Notes: generated by a model from the letters alone, not told the origin. A stretch of DNA of 64,000 nt from Oscillatoriophycideae cyanobacterium NC_groundwater_1537_Pr4_S-0.65um_50_18 (GCA_016208305.1 JACQYI010000008.1:1-64000); one strand, 5' to 3'; counted from the stretch's first letter, positions 15,401 to 27,213 are shown. Made by a program: numbers and translations.

Positions 15401-18400
15401 ATGATGCCCATTTTGCACGCTAGACTACTGGGAGATTTTTTTTTGAGCTGTGGTGATACCTCTCTAACAGGCGTCATCACCAGTCGATCGCGTGCTTTGT
15501 TGGCGTATCTGCTGCTCCATCGTCAAACGCCTCAACCCCGACAACGGATTGCCGTCCACCTTTGGCCCGACTCGACCGACCCTCAGGCTCGAACCAATCT
15601 CCGCAAGGAGTTGAGTCAGTTGCGTCGTGTTCTACCCAATGCCGATCAACTTTTGTGGGTTGATACCAAAACATTAGCGTGGCATCCTGACGTTCAATTT
15701 GCACTCGATGTCGCCCAGTTTGAAGACGCAGTTAAAATGGCGGCTACAGACTCTAGCCTGACGCAACCGATGCTAGAGAAAGCAGTGGAATTGTATCGAG
15801 GCGACCTATTACTTGACTGTGACGATGAGTGGATTATCTCTGAACGCGATCGCCTTCAGCAAAAGCACGTCCAAGTCTTGGAACAATTAATTGCCTTGCT
15901 AGAAGCTCAGCAGGGCTACCGCTCTGCTCTGGGCTATGCTCAGCAGCTTTTGCAAGTTGACCCGCTCAACGAATCGACCTACTGCCTGTTAATGCGTCTA
16001 CATGGCTTGAGCGGCGATCGCGCCAATGCCCTACAGGTCTATCATCGCTGCATGACCATCCTGCGGGAGGAGTTGGGGGTTAATCCTAGCTCGACAACCC
16101 GAAAGCTGTATGAGCAGTTGTTACGGAATGATGAGTCGCCAAACGATAATGCCACGGCTCAATCCCCCAGCCGCCCTCATCCGTCATCGCTGCGTCTTGC
16201 GTTGCCTCCATTGGTAGGGCGCGAACGAGAGTGGGACGTGATCCAACAGTGGATGAACACGACCGCCGATGATGCCCCCTCAGAACTGCTGTTACTGATG
16301 GGGGAGCCTGGAATTGGTAAAACGCGGCTGCTGGAAGAACTGCGAGAGACAATGCAGACAGGTCAGGTCGTGTGGGGACGAGCGTTTGCCGCAGAAATGG
16401 TGCGCCCCTATGGGATTTGGATTGATGCCCTGCGATCGCTGGCGCTGCCCTCGACCCTAACCCGCTCAACAGAACTAGGCTTTTTGCTGCCCGAAATTGG
16501 GCAACCTGGCACCGCCCCACCCAATCGCAGCCACCTGTTTGATGCTGTAGTGCAGCTACTGTCAGAGTGGGCGCAGCAGGCTCCAGTAGTGGTGATTTTA
16601 GATGACATTCAATGGATCGATGAGGCATCTTCGGCCTTGTTGCACTATGCCATTCGGCTGTTACATCATTTGCCCATCCGATTTGCCTGTACTGTACGGA
16701 CAGCAGAACTCAAAGAAAATGCAGCCGTTTCGCAAGTGGTGCAAACGCTCAGACGAGAGCGGCGATTAAAAACTCTTGAGGTGCATCCATTAAACCGGGG
16801 GCAAACGGCAGCCCTGGTTAGCAACTTTAAGGCAGTTAATACAGCCAAGCTGTCTGTGGAAGTGGTCGATCAAGTGTTTATTGACAGTGGCGGCAATCCT
16901 CTGTTTGCGCTAGAAGTGGCTCGCGCATTGCTCCACGATTCTGCCCACGGTCAGTCAACCCACAGGGATAATTTAGAAGCGCTCATTAGCGATCGCCTCC
17001 AGCAGTTGGATAGCGCCGCTCAGGAATTTTTACCCTGGGCCGCATCCTTAGGGCGAAGCTTCAAACCCACAATGGTGGCAAAGGTGGCAGACTATCCCCT
17101 GCCCCAACTGTTAGCCGTCATTGAACAATTGGAGCAGCAGGCGGTGATTCGCCCTAGTAAATCGACTGGAAATGAGATGGGATATGACTTTGCCCATGAT
17201 ATCGTACGGCAGGTGGTCTATCGACAGCTCTCGGAACCGCGTCGTCATTTAATCCATTGGCAAATTGCCCATCGACTCAATCAACAGGCGACTCCCGACC
17301 ACGCACTCGCAGGAGACATTGCCCACCATGCTGCCCTGGGCGGCGACCATGCATTGGCCGCTTCTGCTGCCCTGTTAGCCGCACAACGCTGTTTGAAGCT
17401 GTTTGCCTATGCCGAAGCAGCCACCCTCGCGCAACGGGGCATTCAGCATTGTCAACACCTGGATGACTGCACGCGAATTAGAGTGCATGTGGGGCTGTTG
17501 CGGGTCTGGGCGATCGCAGGTGTGAGGGGCGATCAGGCCGCTCAACTGGAAGCCGACGCCCAGCGGTTGACCCATGAAGCCAGTCAGTTAGGCTTTAAAG
17601 ATGACGAAGTTACGGGACTGGAGGCGTTGTGGGTCTTATATTTCAACCAAAGTGACTTCGCCAGCCTCGAACAGCACTCGGTTCAAGCCGTTGAAATTAG
17701 CCGAGTTTCCAGTCCAGCCACCGCAGCCCGCCTGTTAGCCTACAGCGGCACTTGTCTCGCTGAAATTGGGCGAGACATGGTACGGGCAGAAGCGTTGCTG
17801 CTAGAGGCGCAATCTCTGGCTGACCGGGTTGGGTTACAAATTACGGATATTTATTCTGGATTAGGGGGTGTTCATTTTTATAATGGTCGCTATACCGAGG
17901 CACGAGCTTTGTTTCAACAGGCGTGGCACCAAGCACGAGCCGAACAGGATCACTGGCGTGAATGCATTTATGTGAGCTATGTGGCAATGCTGGAACTGGA
18001 TGATGGCAATCCGATGGCGGCGCTACCTTACTGTCAAGAAATGGCACTCGTTGCAGCTAAAATTCAAGGTGAGGGCAGTGAAGGCGCAGTGGCTGCTGCA
18101 CTGGAGGCACTAGCAAACTATACCCTGGGTCAATCTGAAGCCGAAGCGATTTTAGAACAGGCGATCGCAACGCTAAAGCAGTTAGATGCTAAGCGAATGT
18201 TGACGTATGTGCTGATTGGGGCGGCTGAGGTTGATTTAAAGTCAAATCGGGCTAACGTGGCAGCGATGCGAGCCAAAGCGGCCTTGTGCGAAGCTCAGAT
18301 TATGAATCAGCCCAGCGAAACCGCTCTGGCTTGGGCGATTTTGGTGCAAAGTGCTTTAGCATTGGGTGATTTAGAACAGGCGATCGCAACATTTGAGGCG

Positions 18401-18529
18401 CAACAGGGTATCGATCGTCATAGTTTAAGCGCCCGATCGCGGTTGGCATTTGATCAGACCCTCCACTGCATGAAACAAGCTATGAGCCAGTCTTTACAAG
18501 ATTTACCCAAATCAGGAGAACTGACATGA
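15401..18529 (+). CDS. BTAD (SARP-like) transcriptional activator with AAA ATPase and TPR region
   Basis: A 1042-residue regulator. Residues ~1-100 form an OmpR-like winged helix (SRSRALLAYLLLHR, RQRIAVHLWPDS). Residues ~105-245 are a bacterial transcriptional activator domain ending in a typical LQVYHRCMTILREELGV. A large AAA/NACHT-like ATPase follows, with Walker A LLLMGEPGIGKTRLLEEL (about 300) and Walker B VVVILDDIQWIDEASSALL (about 398). The C-terminal ~400 residues are TPR-like helical repeats (QARAEQDHWRE). It resembles AfsR/SARP and MalT-type activators. The two adjacent ATGs are equivalent, and AAAGGAG precedes them. Its stop overlaps the next start by ATGA, so the DUF4242 gene is translationally coupled. 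A SARP-like repeat array lies at 19.56 kb. Confidence 0.9.
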   Translation: MMPILHARLLGDFFLSCGDTSLTGVITSRSRALLAYLLLHRQTPQPRQRIAVHLWPDSTDPQARTNLRKELSQLRRVLPNADQLLWVDTKTLAWHPDVQFALDVAQFEDAVKMAATDSSLTQPMLEKAVELYRGDLLLDCDDEWIISERDRLQQKHVQVLEQLIALLEAQQGYRSALGYAQQLLQVDPLNESTYCLLMRLHGLSGDRANALQVYHRCMTILREELGVNPSSTTRKLYEQLLRNDESPNDNATAQSPSRPHPSSLRLALPPLVGREREWDVIQQWMNTTADDAPSELLLLMGEPGIGKTRLLEELRETMQTGQVVWGRAFAAEMVRPYGIWIDALRSLALPSTLTRSTELGFLLPEIGQPGTAPPNRSHLFDAVVQLLSEWAQQAPVVVILDDIQWIDEASSALLHYAIRLLHHLPIRFACTVRTAELKENAAVSQVVQTLRRERRLKTLEVHPLNRGQTAALVSNFKAVNTAKLSVEVVDQVFIDSGGNPLFALEVARALLHDSAHGQSTHRDNLEALISDRLQQLDSAAQEFLPWAASLGRSFKPTMVAKVADYPLPQLLAVIEQLEQQAVIRPSKSTGNEMGYDFAHDIVRQVVYRQLSEPRRHLIHWQIAHRLNQQATPDHALAGDIAHHAALGGDHALAASAALLAAQRCLKLFAYAEAATLAQRGIQHCQHLDDCTRIRVHVGLLRVWAIAGVRGDQAAQLEADAQRLTHEASQLGFKDDEVTGLEALWVLYFNQSDFASLEQHSVQAVEISRVSSPATAARLLAYSGTCLAEIGRDMVRAEALLLEAQSLADRVGLQITDIYSGLGGVHFYNGRYTEARALFQQAWHQARAEQDHWRECIYVSYVAMLELDDGNPMAALPYCQEMALVAAKIQGEGSEGAVAAALEALANYTLGQSEAEAILEQAIATLKQLDAKRMLTYVLIGAAEVDLKSNRANVAAMRAKAALCEAQIMNQPSETALAWAILVQSALALGDLEQAIATFEAQQGIDRHSLSARSRLAFDQTLHCMKQAMSQSLQDLPKSGELT

Positions 18530-18849
18530 TTCATGTTGTCGTTGAATGTGAATACGATGCCCCCTTTGATAAAAACGCCTGGTATGCAGCAGATCTGCGG
18601 CTGTTACCCTGCCTAGAGGCTCATGGCGCAACATGGATACGCTCTCAAGTTTCGCTAGATGGACGGCGTACAATTTGCGAATTTGAAGCGCCCGATGCTG
18701 AATCAGTGCGGATTGCGTATCGCAAAACGGCGGTTGCCTTTAAGCGCGTTTGGGTATCAGAAGTGCTAGATCCCAGCCAAGATCTGAGTGCCTGGATTAA
18801 AAAGCCCCATGCTGGAATAACGCCAGCAGAACAAATCACTACATCTTAA
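18526..18849 (+). CDS. DUF4242-family small protein
   Basis: A 107-residue single-domain protein of ferredoxin-like alpha/beta fold. The family pattern is visible: HVVVECEYDAPFDKNAWYAA, SLDGRRTICEFEAPDAESVR and a final RVWVSEVLDP. One Streptomyces relative is reported as a nickel-binding protein; otherwise the function is open. The start codon overlaps the stop of the SARP-like regulator (ATGA), so both are made from one transcript. Confidence 0.82.
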   Translation: MIHVVVECEYDAPFDKNAWYAADLRLLPCLEAHGATWIRSQVSLDGRRTICEFEAPDAESVRIAYRKTAVAFKRVWVSEVLDPSQDLSAWIKKPHAGITPAEQITTS

Positions 18850-18908
18850 ATTACGCTGTTTGAAAACCCATAGTTCTTCTTTAAATTACTTTTTTCTCTT
18901 CAATTAAA

Positions 18909-19433
18909 ATGTCTCTTGTTATTGCTGAAACCAACGCCGACCCACCGCTGACTGATGAAGTATTGTTTGACAACTATCGTCGAGTCGAACCCTGTTTGAC
19001 CGCACGAAACATAAGGTGGCATCGCTCCTTTTTATCAAGCGATCGCCATCGAATGATCTGCGTTTTTGAGGCACCTGATGCGGAGTCTGTACGAGAAGCC
19101 TACCGCAGACAAGGATTGCCCTCACGTCTTGTGTGGACTAGCAGCTTAATCAGGCCAGAGCCAAACAAAGTTCTTGACGACGTGAAGGCACTACAGGTGA
19201 TAGAAGGAAGCTATCCGCCGCTGAGTGCATCAGATTGGAGCGAAATCAGCCACAATCTCTCAGCGTACTGTGCAGCACACGACATTGAATGGCGGCACTC
19301 CTATATGTCGCTTGATCGCAAAAAAGTAATTTATGAGCTGAACGCACCGACGCTAGAACTTGTTCAGGGCGCACCGCACAAATCAGAAGTTCCCTTCAGC
19401 CGCGTCTGGTCAGCGCGTGTTCTCAGCAATTGA
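18909..19433 (+). CDS. Protein with two tandem DUF4242-like domains
   Basis: A 174-residue protein holding two copies of the fold found singly in the preceding gene. Copy 1 shows SSDRHRMICVFEAPDAESVR and RLVWTSSLIRP. Copy 2 shows SLDRKKVIYELNAPTLELVQ and RVWSARVLS. This points to an internal duplication of the neighbouring gene. It lies 59 bp downstream of it on the same strand, followed by a hairpin at 19481-19517. Confidence 0.78.
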   Translation: MSLVIAETNADPPLTDEVLFDNYRRVEPCLTARNIRWHRSFLSSDRHRMICVFEAPDAESVREAYRRQGLPSRLVWTSSLIRPEPNKVLDDVKALQVIEGSYPPLSASDWSEISHNLSAYCAAHDIEWRHSYMSLDRKKVIYELNAPTLELVQGAPHKSEVPFSRVWSARVLSN

Positions 19434-19480
19434 AATAGGCGCTAGCTAAGAATCAAAAATTTAAGAAAACCCAAATCTCA

Positions 19481-19517
19481 ATGCCTGAAAGCGTTTCTGA
19501 GCTAGGCTTTCAGGTAT
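19481..19517 (+). terminator. Terminator-like hairpin after DUF4242 pair
   Basis: ATGCCTGAAAGC and GCTTTCAGGTAT pair over 12 positions with one G-T wobble around a 13-nt loop, 48 bp after the second DUF4242 stop. It separates that transcript from the next promoter. Confidence 0.5.
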
Positions 19518-19559
19518 TAAAGTCTGGATTTGACTCATCTATAATCCTCAGCGTTTCAA

Positions 19560-19592
19560 GTTGAGAACGGTTTGGGAACGATTTGGGAACGG
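19560..19592 (+). promoter_or_regulatory. Three tandem 11-bp repeats, candidate SARP binding site
   Basis: GTTGAGAACGG (19560-19570), TTTGGGAACGA (19571-19581) and TTTGGGAACGG (19582-19592) are head-to-tail copies with exact 11-bp period. SARP-type winged-helix activators bind direct repeats one helical turn apart just upstream of a -10 box. A TAACTT at 19602-19607 follows after 9 bp. The array ends 67 bp before the methyltransferase start. Confidence 0.65.
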
Positions 19593-19659
19593 CTCGATCG
19601 CTAACTTAGGTTCAGATGCAAAGACAGCATCGCCCACTGAGTTAGCTTAGGAGTAAGCT

Positions 19660-20733
19660 ATGATAACCCAAACATTTGACCCCACTAAAGCAGAAGCATT
19701 TGCCGGACGGATGCTAGACATCCTCAACAACGCCGCCATTACGCTGATGACATCGATCGGACATCGCACCGAATTGTTTGACACGATGGCAAAATTGCCG
19801 CCCTCAACCAGCCAACAAATCGCTGCTGCTGCTGGACTTAACGAACGCTACGTGCGTGAATGGCTAGGTGCGATGGTGACAGGTCGATTAGTAGACTATG
19901 ACCCAATCGCCAAAACCTATGGCTTGCCTGCGGAACATGCGGCATTTCTAACCAAAGCTGCGGCATCTGACAACATAGCAGCCTTTGCTCAATTCATTCC
20001 GGTTCTAGCCTTAGTTGAGGAGAAAATTATCGATTGCTTCTACAAGGGTGGCGGTGTGCCCTATTCCGAGTTCAAACGCTTCCATGCGGTGATGGCAGAG
20101 GATAGCGGTCAAACCACTGTATCAGCGCTATTCGATCATGTGTTGCCGCTGATTCCCGAACTCACAGAAGCCTTGCAGGACGGCATTGCTGTTCTAGATG
20201 TGGGTTGTGGCTATGGGCGCGCGCTTAACAAACTGGCAGAAGCTTTTCCCAACAGTCGATTCACTGGCTACGACTTTTCGAAAGAAGCGATCCTCACGGC
20301 CAATGCCGAGGCTCAACGGCGGAAACTGAGCAATATCCAGTTTCAAATTAAAGATGCGGCTCTGCTGGAGGAGCGCGATCGCTATCACCTCATCACCACA
20401 TTTGATGCCATTCACGATCAGGCAAGACCCGATGTGGTGTTGCAAAATATCCACGATGCTCTACGTCCTGATGGCGTTTATCTGATGCAAGATATCCACG
20501 CCGCAACGAACGTAGAGGGCAACATGGAGCATCCGATCGCTCCTTGGCTCTATACCGTTTCCTGTATGCACTGCATGACCGTTTCTCTCGCTTATGGTGG
20601 CATGGGTTTAGGAACAATGTGGGGCAAAGAAAAAGCGCTGCAAATGTTGGCTGAAGCGGGATTTAAACAGGTTGAAATTAAGCAGCTAGCACACGATTTT
20701 CAGAACGACTATTACATCATTCGCAAGAATTAA
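19660..20733 (+). CDS. SAM-dependent methyltransferase with N-terminal winged helix (Rv2258c-like)
   Basis: A 357-residue enzyme. Residues ~15-95 form a winged-helix/dimerisation domain (TSQQIAAAAGLNERYVREWL). The C-terminal half is a class I methyltransferase with motif I AVLDVGCGYGRALNKLAEAF, then FTGYDFSKEAILTANAEA, TFDAIHDQARP and LRPDGVYLMQDIH. The organisation resembles Rv2258c of Mycobacterium, whose substrate is not settled. The upstream 11-bp repeat array suggests control by the SARP-like regulator. GGAG precedes the ATG. Confidence 0.88.
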   Translation: MITQTFDPTKAEAFAGRMLDILNNAAITLMTSIGHRTELFDTMAKLPPSTSQQIAAAAGLNERYVREWLGAMVTGRLVDYDPIAKTYGLPAEHAAFLTKAAASDNIAAFAQFIPVLALVEEKIIDCFYKGGGVPYSEFKRFHAVMAEDSGQTTVSALFDHVLPLIPELTEALQDGIAVLDVGCGYGRALNKLAEAFPNSRFTGYDFSKEAILTANAEAQRRKLSNIQFQIKDAALLEERDRYHLITTFDAIHDQARPDVVLQNIHDALRPDGVYLMQDIHAATNVEGNMEHPIAPWLYTVSCMHCMTVSLAYGGMGLGTMWGKEKALQMLAEAGFKQVEIKQLAHDFQNDYYIIRKN

Positions 20734-20965
20734 AGCACGCAAACCCAAAACTATGTGCAAACTTTGTACGATCGCGACCTGGCATCCCCGTGTCCGCCAA
20801 GATTCGCTTGTCTTTAATCTCAGTCAATTTGCAACTGCTGTCACAGCAAACCCATTGCCTAAACAGCCGCCCGACCGAGACATACAAGCCCAGTTCGATC
20901 GCCGTTACTACGACTCATAGGTTTACCAGCAATCCATTTAATGCAATCCAAAGGAAAATTAAGCA

Positions 20966-22318
20966 ATGGCACAGGTATTTGAAACATCCAGCAATGATAC
21001 GTTTACCACAGCAACTCAGCTTGGCAACATCCGCAACAGTCCCTTTGTTCGAGGGTCTTTGATTGGATCAGATGCTTTTGATTTCTACAAATTTCAGGTC
21101 GATTTCCCTCTCAAGGGCGGTATCGCGATTGTGCCTCAAGGCATCGATCCTAACTTGGTTTTGCTCAACAGCAGCGGTCAAACTATTAGAACGTCTATCA
21201 CTGCGGGGGTAAATAAGGCAGAATCCATTTCATTTGACAACTTAACGAAGGGTGACTACACGCTAGTCGTCAGCAAAGCAAGCGGCAGCGGAGACTATGT
21301 GCTGAGTGCAAATGGTACGGCAATTAATCGCGCCCAATTGAGTTCGACTGTAGAGTTTATTAGTGCCAACGCAATATTTGATGAGCTGGCTACACCCTTT
21401 GGGGGAGATATCAGTGGGTTCAACAAAGCTGATTTCTATACCCAAGTCTCAATCAATGGAGTGACCCAAACCAGTAGAACGTTCAAAGATAATGACTTTC
21501 CAATCGTTAACTTTACAGCCTCCCAACCGGTAGACGTCAACTCAAGTAAAATTCCCTTTACGCTGAGAGTTTTTGATGCCGACCCTGGGCCGGATCAGCA
21601 GGCAGATATTAATCCTGTTAAGGGCGTTAAAGGCTTGAGCCTGACTTACGACACTCTGACCCATCAGGTTACAGGTGATGGAGTTGGCGTTCGACGAGAG
21701 GGCGATCGCATCTTTATCAACAATGATATGAACTTTTCAGCCATACCCTTTCGCGGGGATGGTGACCCAGCTGGAATTGCTTTCCGCATCAACTACGATA
21801 GTTTTACCGCATCGACCTCCGGCTTCAGTAGCAGCACACCCGTTATTCGTGGCACTAGTGCGAGCCAGAATCTGACTGGACAAAATCAGAGCGGCATTCT
21901 CTGCGGCGAAGGCGGCAATGATAACCTTTCTGGCATGGGCGGCCACGATATTCTCTGTGGTGGCATCGGTAATGACACCCTCAACGGGGGTACCGGGCGC
22001 GATATTAGCTTTGGCGATGCAGGACGCGACACCCACAGTGGGGGTGCAGGACGGGACACCTTTGTATTGGCGTTCAACAATGGTGTGGATTTAATCACAG
22101 ACTTTCAAAACGGCAGCGACAAACTGGGGCTGTCAGTGGAGTTAAACCCTGAGATTCTCGATATTGTGCAGCAAGGTAAAAATACCGTGATTGGCGTAGG
22201 CGATCAGCGACTTGCAATTCTCTCAAACGTAAGCGCGAATCAAATCACCGCTGCCGATTTTGTCACCGTAGATTTCGCACGCTTTAGAGGCATGGAAGTG
22301 CCGTCGCTTGTGGTGTAG
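20966..22318 (+). CDS. RTX/hemolysin-type calcium-binding protein with PPC domain
   Basis: A 450-residue protein with no classical signal peptide, as expected for type I secretion. The N-terminal ~110 residues look like a bacterial pre-peptidase C-terminal domain (FDFYKFQVD, GDYTLVVSKASGSGDYVLS). A middle ~170-residue region is unassigned. RTX nonapeptides follow at about 310-365 (GEGGNDNLSG, GGIGNDTLNG, GGTGRDISFG, GGAGRDTF), then a FVLAFNNGVDLITDF block and a C-terminal secretion-like tail. The repeats bind Ca2+ outside the cell. It has no adjacent type I transporter. The preceding 230 bp hold no gene. Confidence 0.85.
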   Translation: MAQVFETSSNDTFTTATQLGNIRNSPFVRGSLIGSDAFDFYKFQVDFPLKGGIAIVPQGIDPNLVLLNSSGQTIRTSITAGVNKAESISFDNLTKGDYTLVVSKASGSGDYVLSANGTAINRAQLSSTVEFISANAIFDELATPFGGDISGFNKADFYTQVSINGVTQTSRTFKDNDFPIVNFTASQPVDVNSSKIPFTLRVFDADPGPDQQADINPVKGVKGLSLTYDTLTHQVTGDGVGVRREGDRIFINNDMNFSAIPFRGDGDPAGIAFRINYDSFTASTSGFSSSTPVIRGTSASQNLTGQNQSGILCGEGGNDNLSGMGGHDILCGGIGNDTLNGGTGRDISFGDAGRDTHSGGAGRDTFVLAFNNGVDLITDFQNGSDKLGLSVELNPEILDIVQQGKNTVIGVGDQRLAILSNVSANQITAADFVTVDFARFRGMEVPSLVV

Positions 22319-22380
22319 TGATGGCAACATATCCACTTTGTAGCCTTCTACCCAAAAGGTGAGGGACTGCAACCCAGATC

Positions 22381-22405
22381 CCCTTCTCCCACATAGGGAG
22401 AAGGG
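22381..22405 (+). terminator. Strong hairpin after RTX gene
   Basis: CCCTTCTCCC-acata-GGGAGAAGGG is a perfect 10-bp stem with a 5-nt loop, 63 bp after the RTX stop. Similar hairpins are common dispersed repeats between cyanobacterial genes. It probably also bounds the convergent DUF6463 gene. Confidence 0.6.
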
Positions 22406-22491
22406 TTCAGGCTTCAAGCTACGCGATCGCATCAGGGTGATGCCAACTTCCAGCCCTCCCATGCCTAACCCTGTAGGATTTTGGCATGCTC

Positions 22492-22872
22492 CTAGCCTCT
22501 TAATTTATATCGTTGTAGATCAACCAGCATGAGCAACGCAGGAGGGATAATCAGCCAAAATCCCGACAAAGGTTCAAGCGTAACGCCAACAGCAGCCGTT
22601 AGCAAGAGAATCCAACCCGGAAAACTGGGTAGGCTAATACCTCTTGTTTGTGCCCAACAACATAACCATCCGATGATCAGGAGAAACGGCGTGATCATCA
22701 TGCACCAAAATGCATCTTCTCGGTCATAAAAAGGAGCTATCGGATTGGGTGCAATCGCATTAAACCAACCATCCTGCACAATATCCATCAAAGGTTCAGC
22801 AAAAAGCCATCCGTGGACAAGGGGATGGAGAATACTTATCGCAATTAACCAGTACCCACTCACTCGAAGCAT
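22492..22872 (-). CDS. DUF6463-family small membrane protein
   Basis: A 126-residue protein with about four hydrophobic segments (SGYWLIAISILHPLVHGWLF, MMITPFLLIIGWLCC, GWILLLTAAVGVTL, FWLIIPPALLMLV). The first helix with its LHPLVHGWLF and the DREDAFW motif fit DUF6463. It is divergent from the TetR gene, and the operator at 22922-22940 lies between them, so it is a likely repression target. The function is unknown. Confidence 0.75.
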   Translation of the reverse strand: MLRVSGYWLIAISILHPLVHGWLFAEPLMDIVQDGWFNAIAPNPIAPFYDREDAFWCMMITPFLLIIGWLCCWAQTRGISLPSFPGWILLLTAAVGVTLEPLSGFWLIIPPALLMLVDLQRYKLRG

Positions 22873-22921
22873 CTTTAATCTCCTGAATTCTAAATAATTT
22901 TGTCGTATTAAATTATTTTGG

Positions 22922-22940
22922 ATACGCTGCCGTATGGTTA
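22922..22940. promoter_or_regulatory. TetR-type operator, copy 1
   Basis: ATACG-ctgc-CGTAT is a perfect inverted repeat, extended by GGTTA. The same 19 bp recurs with one mismatch at 22970-22988. It lies in the divergent DUF6463/TetR promoter region. Confidence 0.7.
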
Positions 22941-22969
22941 TAGATTAATGACCTGTTTTGCAGATGTCA

Positions 22970-22988
22970 ATACGTTGCCGTATGGTTA
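22970..22988. promoter_or_regulatory. TetR-type operator, copy 2, overlapping the TetR start
   Basis: ATACG-ttgc-CGTAT followed by GGTTA, exactly 48 bp from copy 1. It overlaps the ATG at 22982, so bound repressor would block its own transcription close to the start codon. Confidence 0.7.
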
Positions 22989-23542
22989 AGAAGAATGAGA
23001 TTTCTAGGCTTGGACAGCAAGACTGGATCAACTTAGGGCTAGAGGTTTTAGCCGAGAACGGAGTTGAAGCCGTGCGAGTTGAGCCACTGGCTAAATTGCT
23101 GAATGTAACGAAGGGTAGCTTCTACTGGCATTTCAAAAATCGGGAAGAGCTTTTAGAAGCCATCTTGCAAGTATGGGTTAATCGCGAAACTGAGAGCATT
23201 ATTGAGCAAGTTGAGGCAGCAGGCGGTGACGCGTCAGCCAAACTGCTTTACTTGTTTGAACTTGCAATTCAAGATGAGGGTCAAGTCGAAAATGCAATTC
23301 GAGCTTGGGCAGCAAATGATTCTAGAGTGGCTGCAATTCTTGACCAGGTTGATCAGCGTCGTCTCGACTACACAAAGAATTTGTTTTTAGACGTTGGCTT
23401 CGCACCGTTTGAAGCAACAGTACGCGCCCGAATGGTTTACTATGCTCTCATTGGTGAACTTGTCCTTGGCATTCAGACAAATCGGGCTGAACGATTAGCT
23501 GAGATGCATCTCCAGCATCTTATTCTCACGCGCCAAGATTAA
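22982..23542 (+). CDS. TetR/AcrR-family transcriptional regulator
   Basis: A 186-residue repressor. The N-terminal helix-turn-helix is clear (VEPLAKLLNVTKGSFYWHFK, then NREELLEAILQVW), and the C-terminal ligand/dimer domain is variable. The frame is open from TTG 22958. ATG 22964 and ATG 22982 are possible starts; 22982 gives the usual short N-terminus but overlaps operator copy 2. Divergent DUF6463 and the two operators suggest autoregulation plus control of the membrane protein. The ligand is unknown. Confidence 0.88.
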   Translation: MVKKNEISRLGQQDWINLGLEVLAENGVEAVRVEPLAKLLNVTKGSFYWHFKNREELLEAILQVWVNRETESIIEQVEAAGGDASAKLLYLFELAIQDEGQVENAIRAWAANDSRVAAILDQVDQRRLDYTKNLFLDVGFAPFEATVRARMVYYALIGELVLGIQTNRAERLAEMHLQHLILTRQD

Positions 23543-23716
23543 TCATGGGCACAACTTATATTTGCCTCTGTGCCACAGGAGACGGAATTCATTCTTCTGT
23601 AGAACTTTTAATACTTTTCAGACATCCTTTAAGACATGTAGAAATGAAAGAGAGTGAGAAGAGCTGATTGACTGATAAAACTCCTGAAACAAAGATCTGT
23701 CAGTCAACCAGAATTC

Positions 23717-26464
<2,748 letters not shown>

Positions 26465-26583
26465 TCTCAGTACAAAGGTCTTTAAGGATTTCTCAGCGTC
26501 ATTTCTAAGATGAGCGATCGCCAATCGAAGCGACGCGAGTCTGTGAATCCTGAACACAAGGAGAAGCCAGAGACAAACATGAG

Positions 26584-26615
26584 GGCGGTGTTTCAACTTA
26601 TCTTGAAACGCCGCC
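26584..26615 (+). terminator. katG terminator hairpin
   Basis: GGCGGTGTTTCAA and TTGAAACGCCGCC pair over 13 positions with one wobble around a 6-nt loop, about 120 bp after the katG stop. The right arm is followed by TTAGCTTTAG. Confidence 0.6.
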
Positions 26616-26890
26616 TTAGCTTTAGGCTCTTGCGCCAACTATCTAATAAAATCTATGAGACCGTCAAACTTCAATACAAACACATACCCGTCTAGCACGC
26701 TAAGTTCATAGGAGACAGTGGGACAGATTCCGCTGGGAGAGATGGCTCTCCATTCATTTGAGAGGATTTACTTTAATCCTCCAACACTCGACTTCTACAT
26801 CGCACTGCCAGTTTTACCCCAAGTAACTGGAGTTCCGATCGCTCAACTCTAACAACTCCGAGCCGGGCAATCACAGCAGTAACGAATGGG

Positions 26891-26931
26891 CGATCGCTCT
26901 ATATTGTTCTATTGAGGGGCGATCGTTTTTT
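26891..26931 (+). terminator. HIP1-based terminator-like structure with T-run
   Basis: CGATCGC (26891-26897) and GCGATCG (26919-26925) can pair, followed at once by six T. No gene ends nearby on the plus strand, so it may be fortuitous. Confidence 0.3.
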
Positions 26932-27213
26932 AGGGAAGAGATGGAGCAGTCGGTTGGACTAAAGTTACCAAAATCAGTAGTGATTAAACGACCTGATACT
27001 GTGTCTACTACAACGGTAACATCATTTAAACTGTCGTAGTACCTGTCTGTCTCAGATGTTCTATCAGGATATTTTTACCCTAATTGAATTACATTCTCAA
27101 CAACTGATGGAATAATTCCCTGATCTTGTATAAACTATCTTAATTTTTTGGAATCCTGTTGAGACCGATATAATTGGCGGCATAGCTTACGATATTCTTT
27201 GGGAGGACGTTCT

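Larger units (their letters stand above)
26465..27213. other. Gene-free 750-bp spacer rich in hairpins
   Basis: No credible gene. Besides the katG terminator it holds a GGAGAG/CTCTCC hairpin (26736-26751), a GAGGATT/AATCCTC hairpin (26762-26781) and HIP1-containing sequence. A TATAAT at 27169-27174 is a possible -10 for the kinase gene starting at 27214; no good -35 is visible. Confidence 0.55.

Noticed and set aside
20790-21062. 90-codon frame overlapping the RTX gene start
   Set aside because: Overlaps the well-supported RTX N-terminus in another frame and has no ribosome-binding site or domain.
26510-26695. 61-codon frame after katG
   Set aside because: Runs through the katG terminator hairpin; no ribosome-binding site or homology signal.
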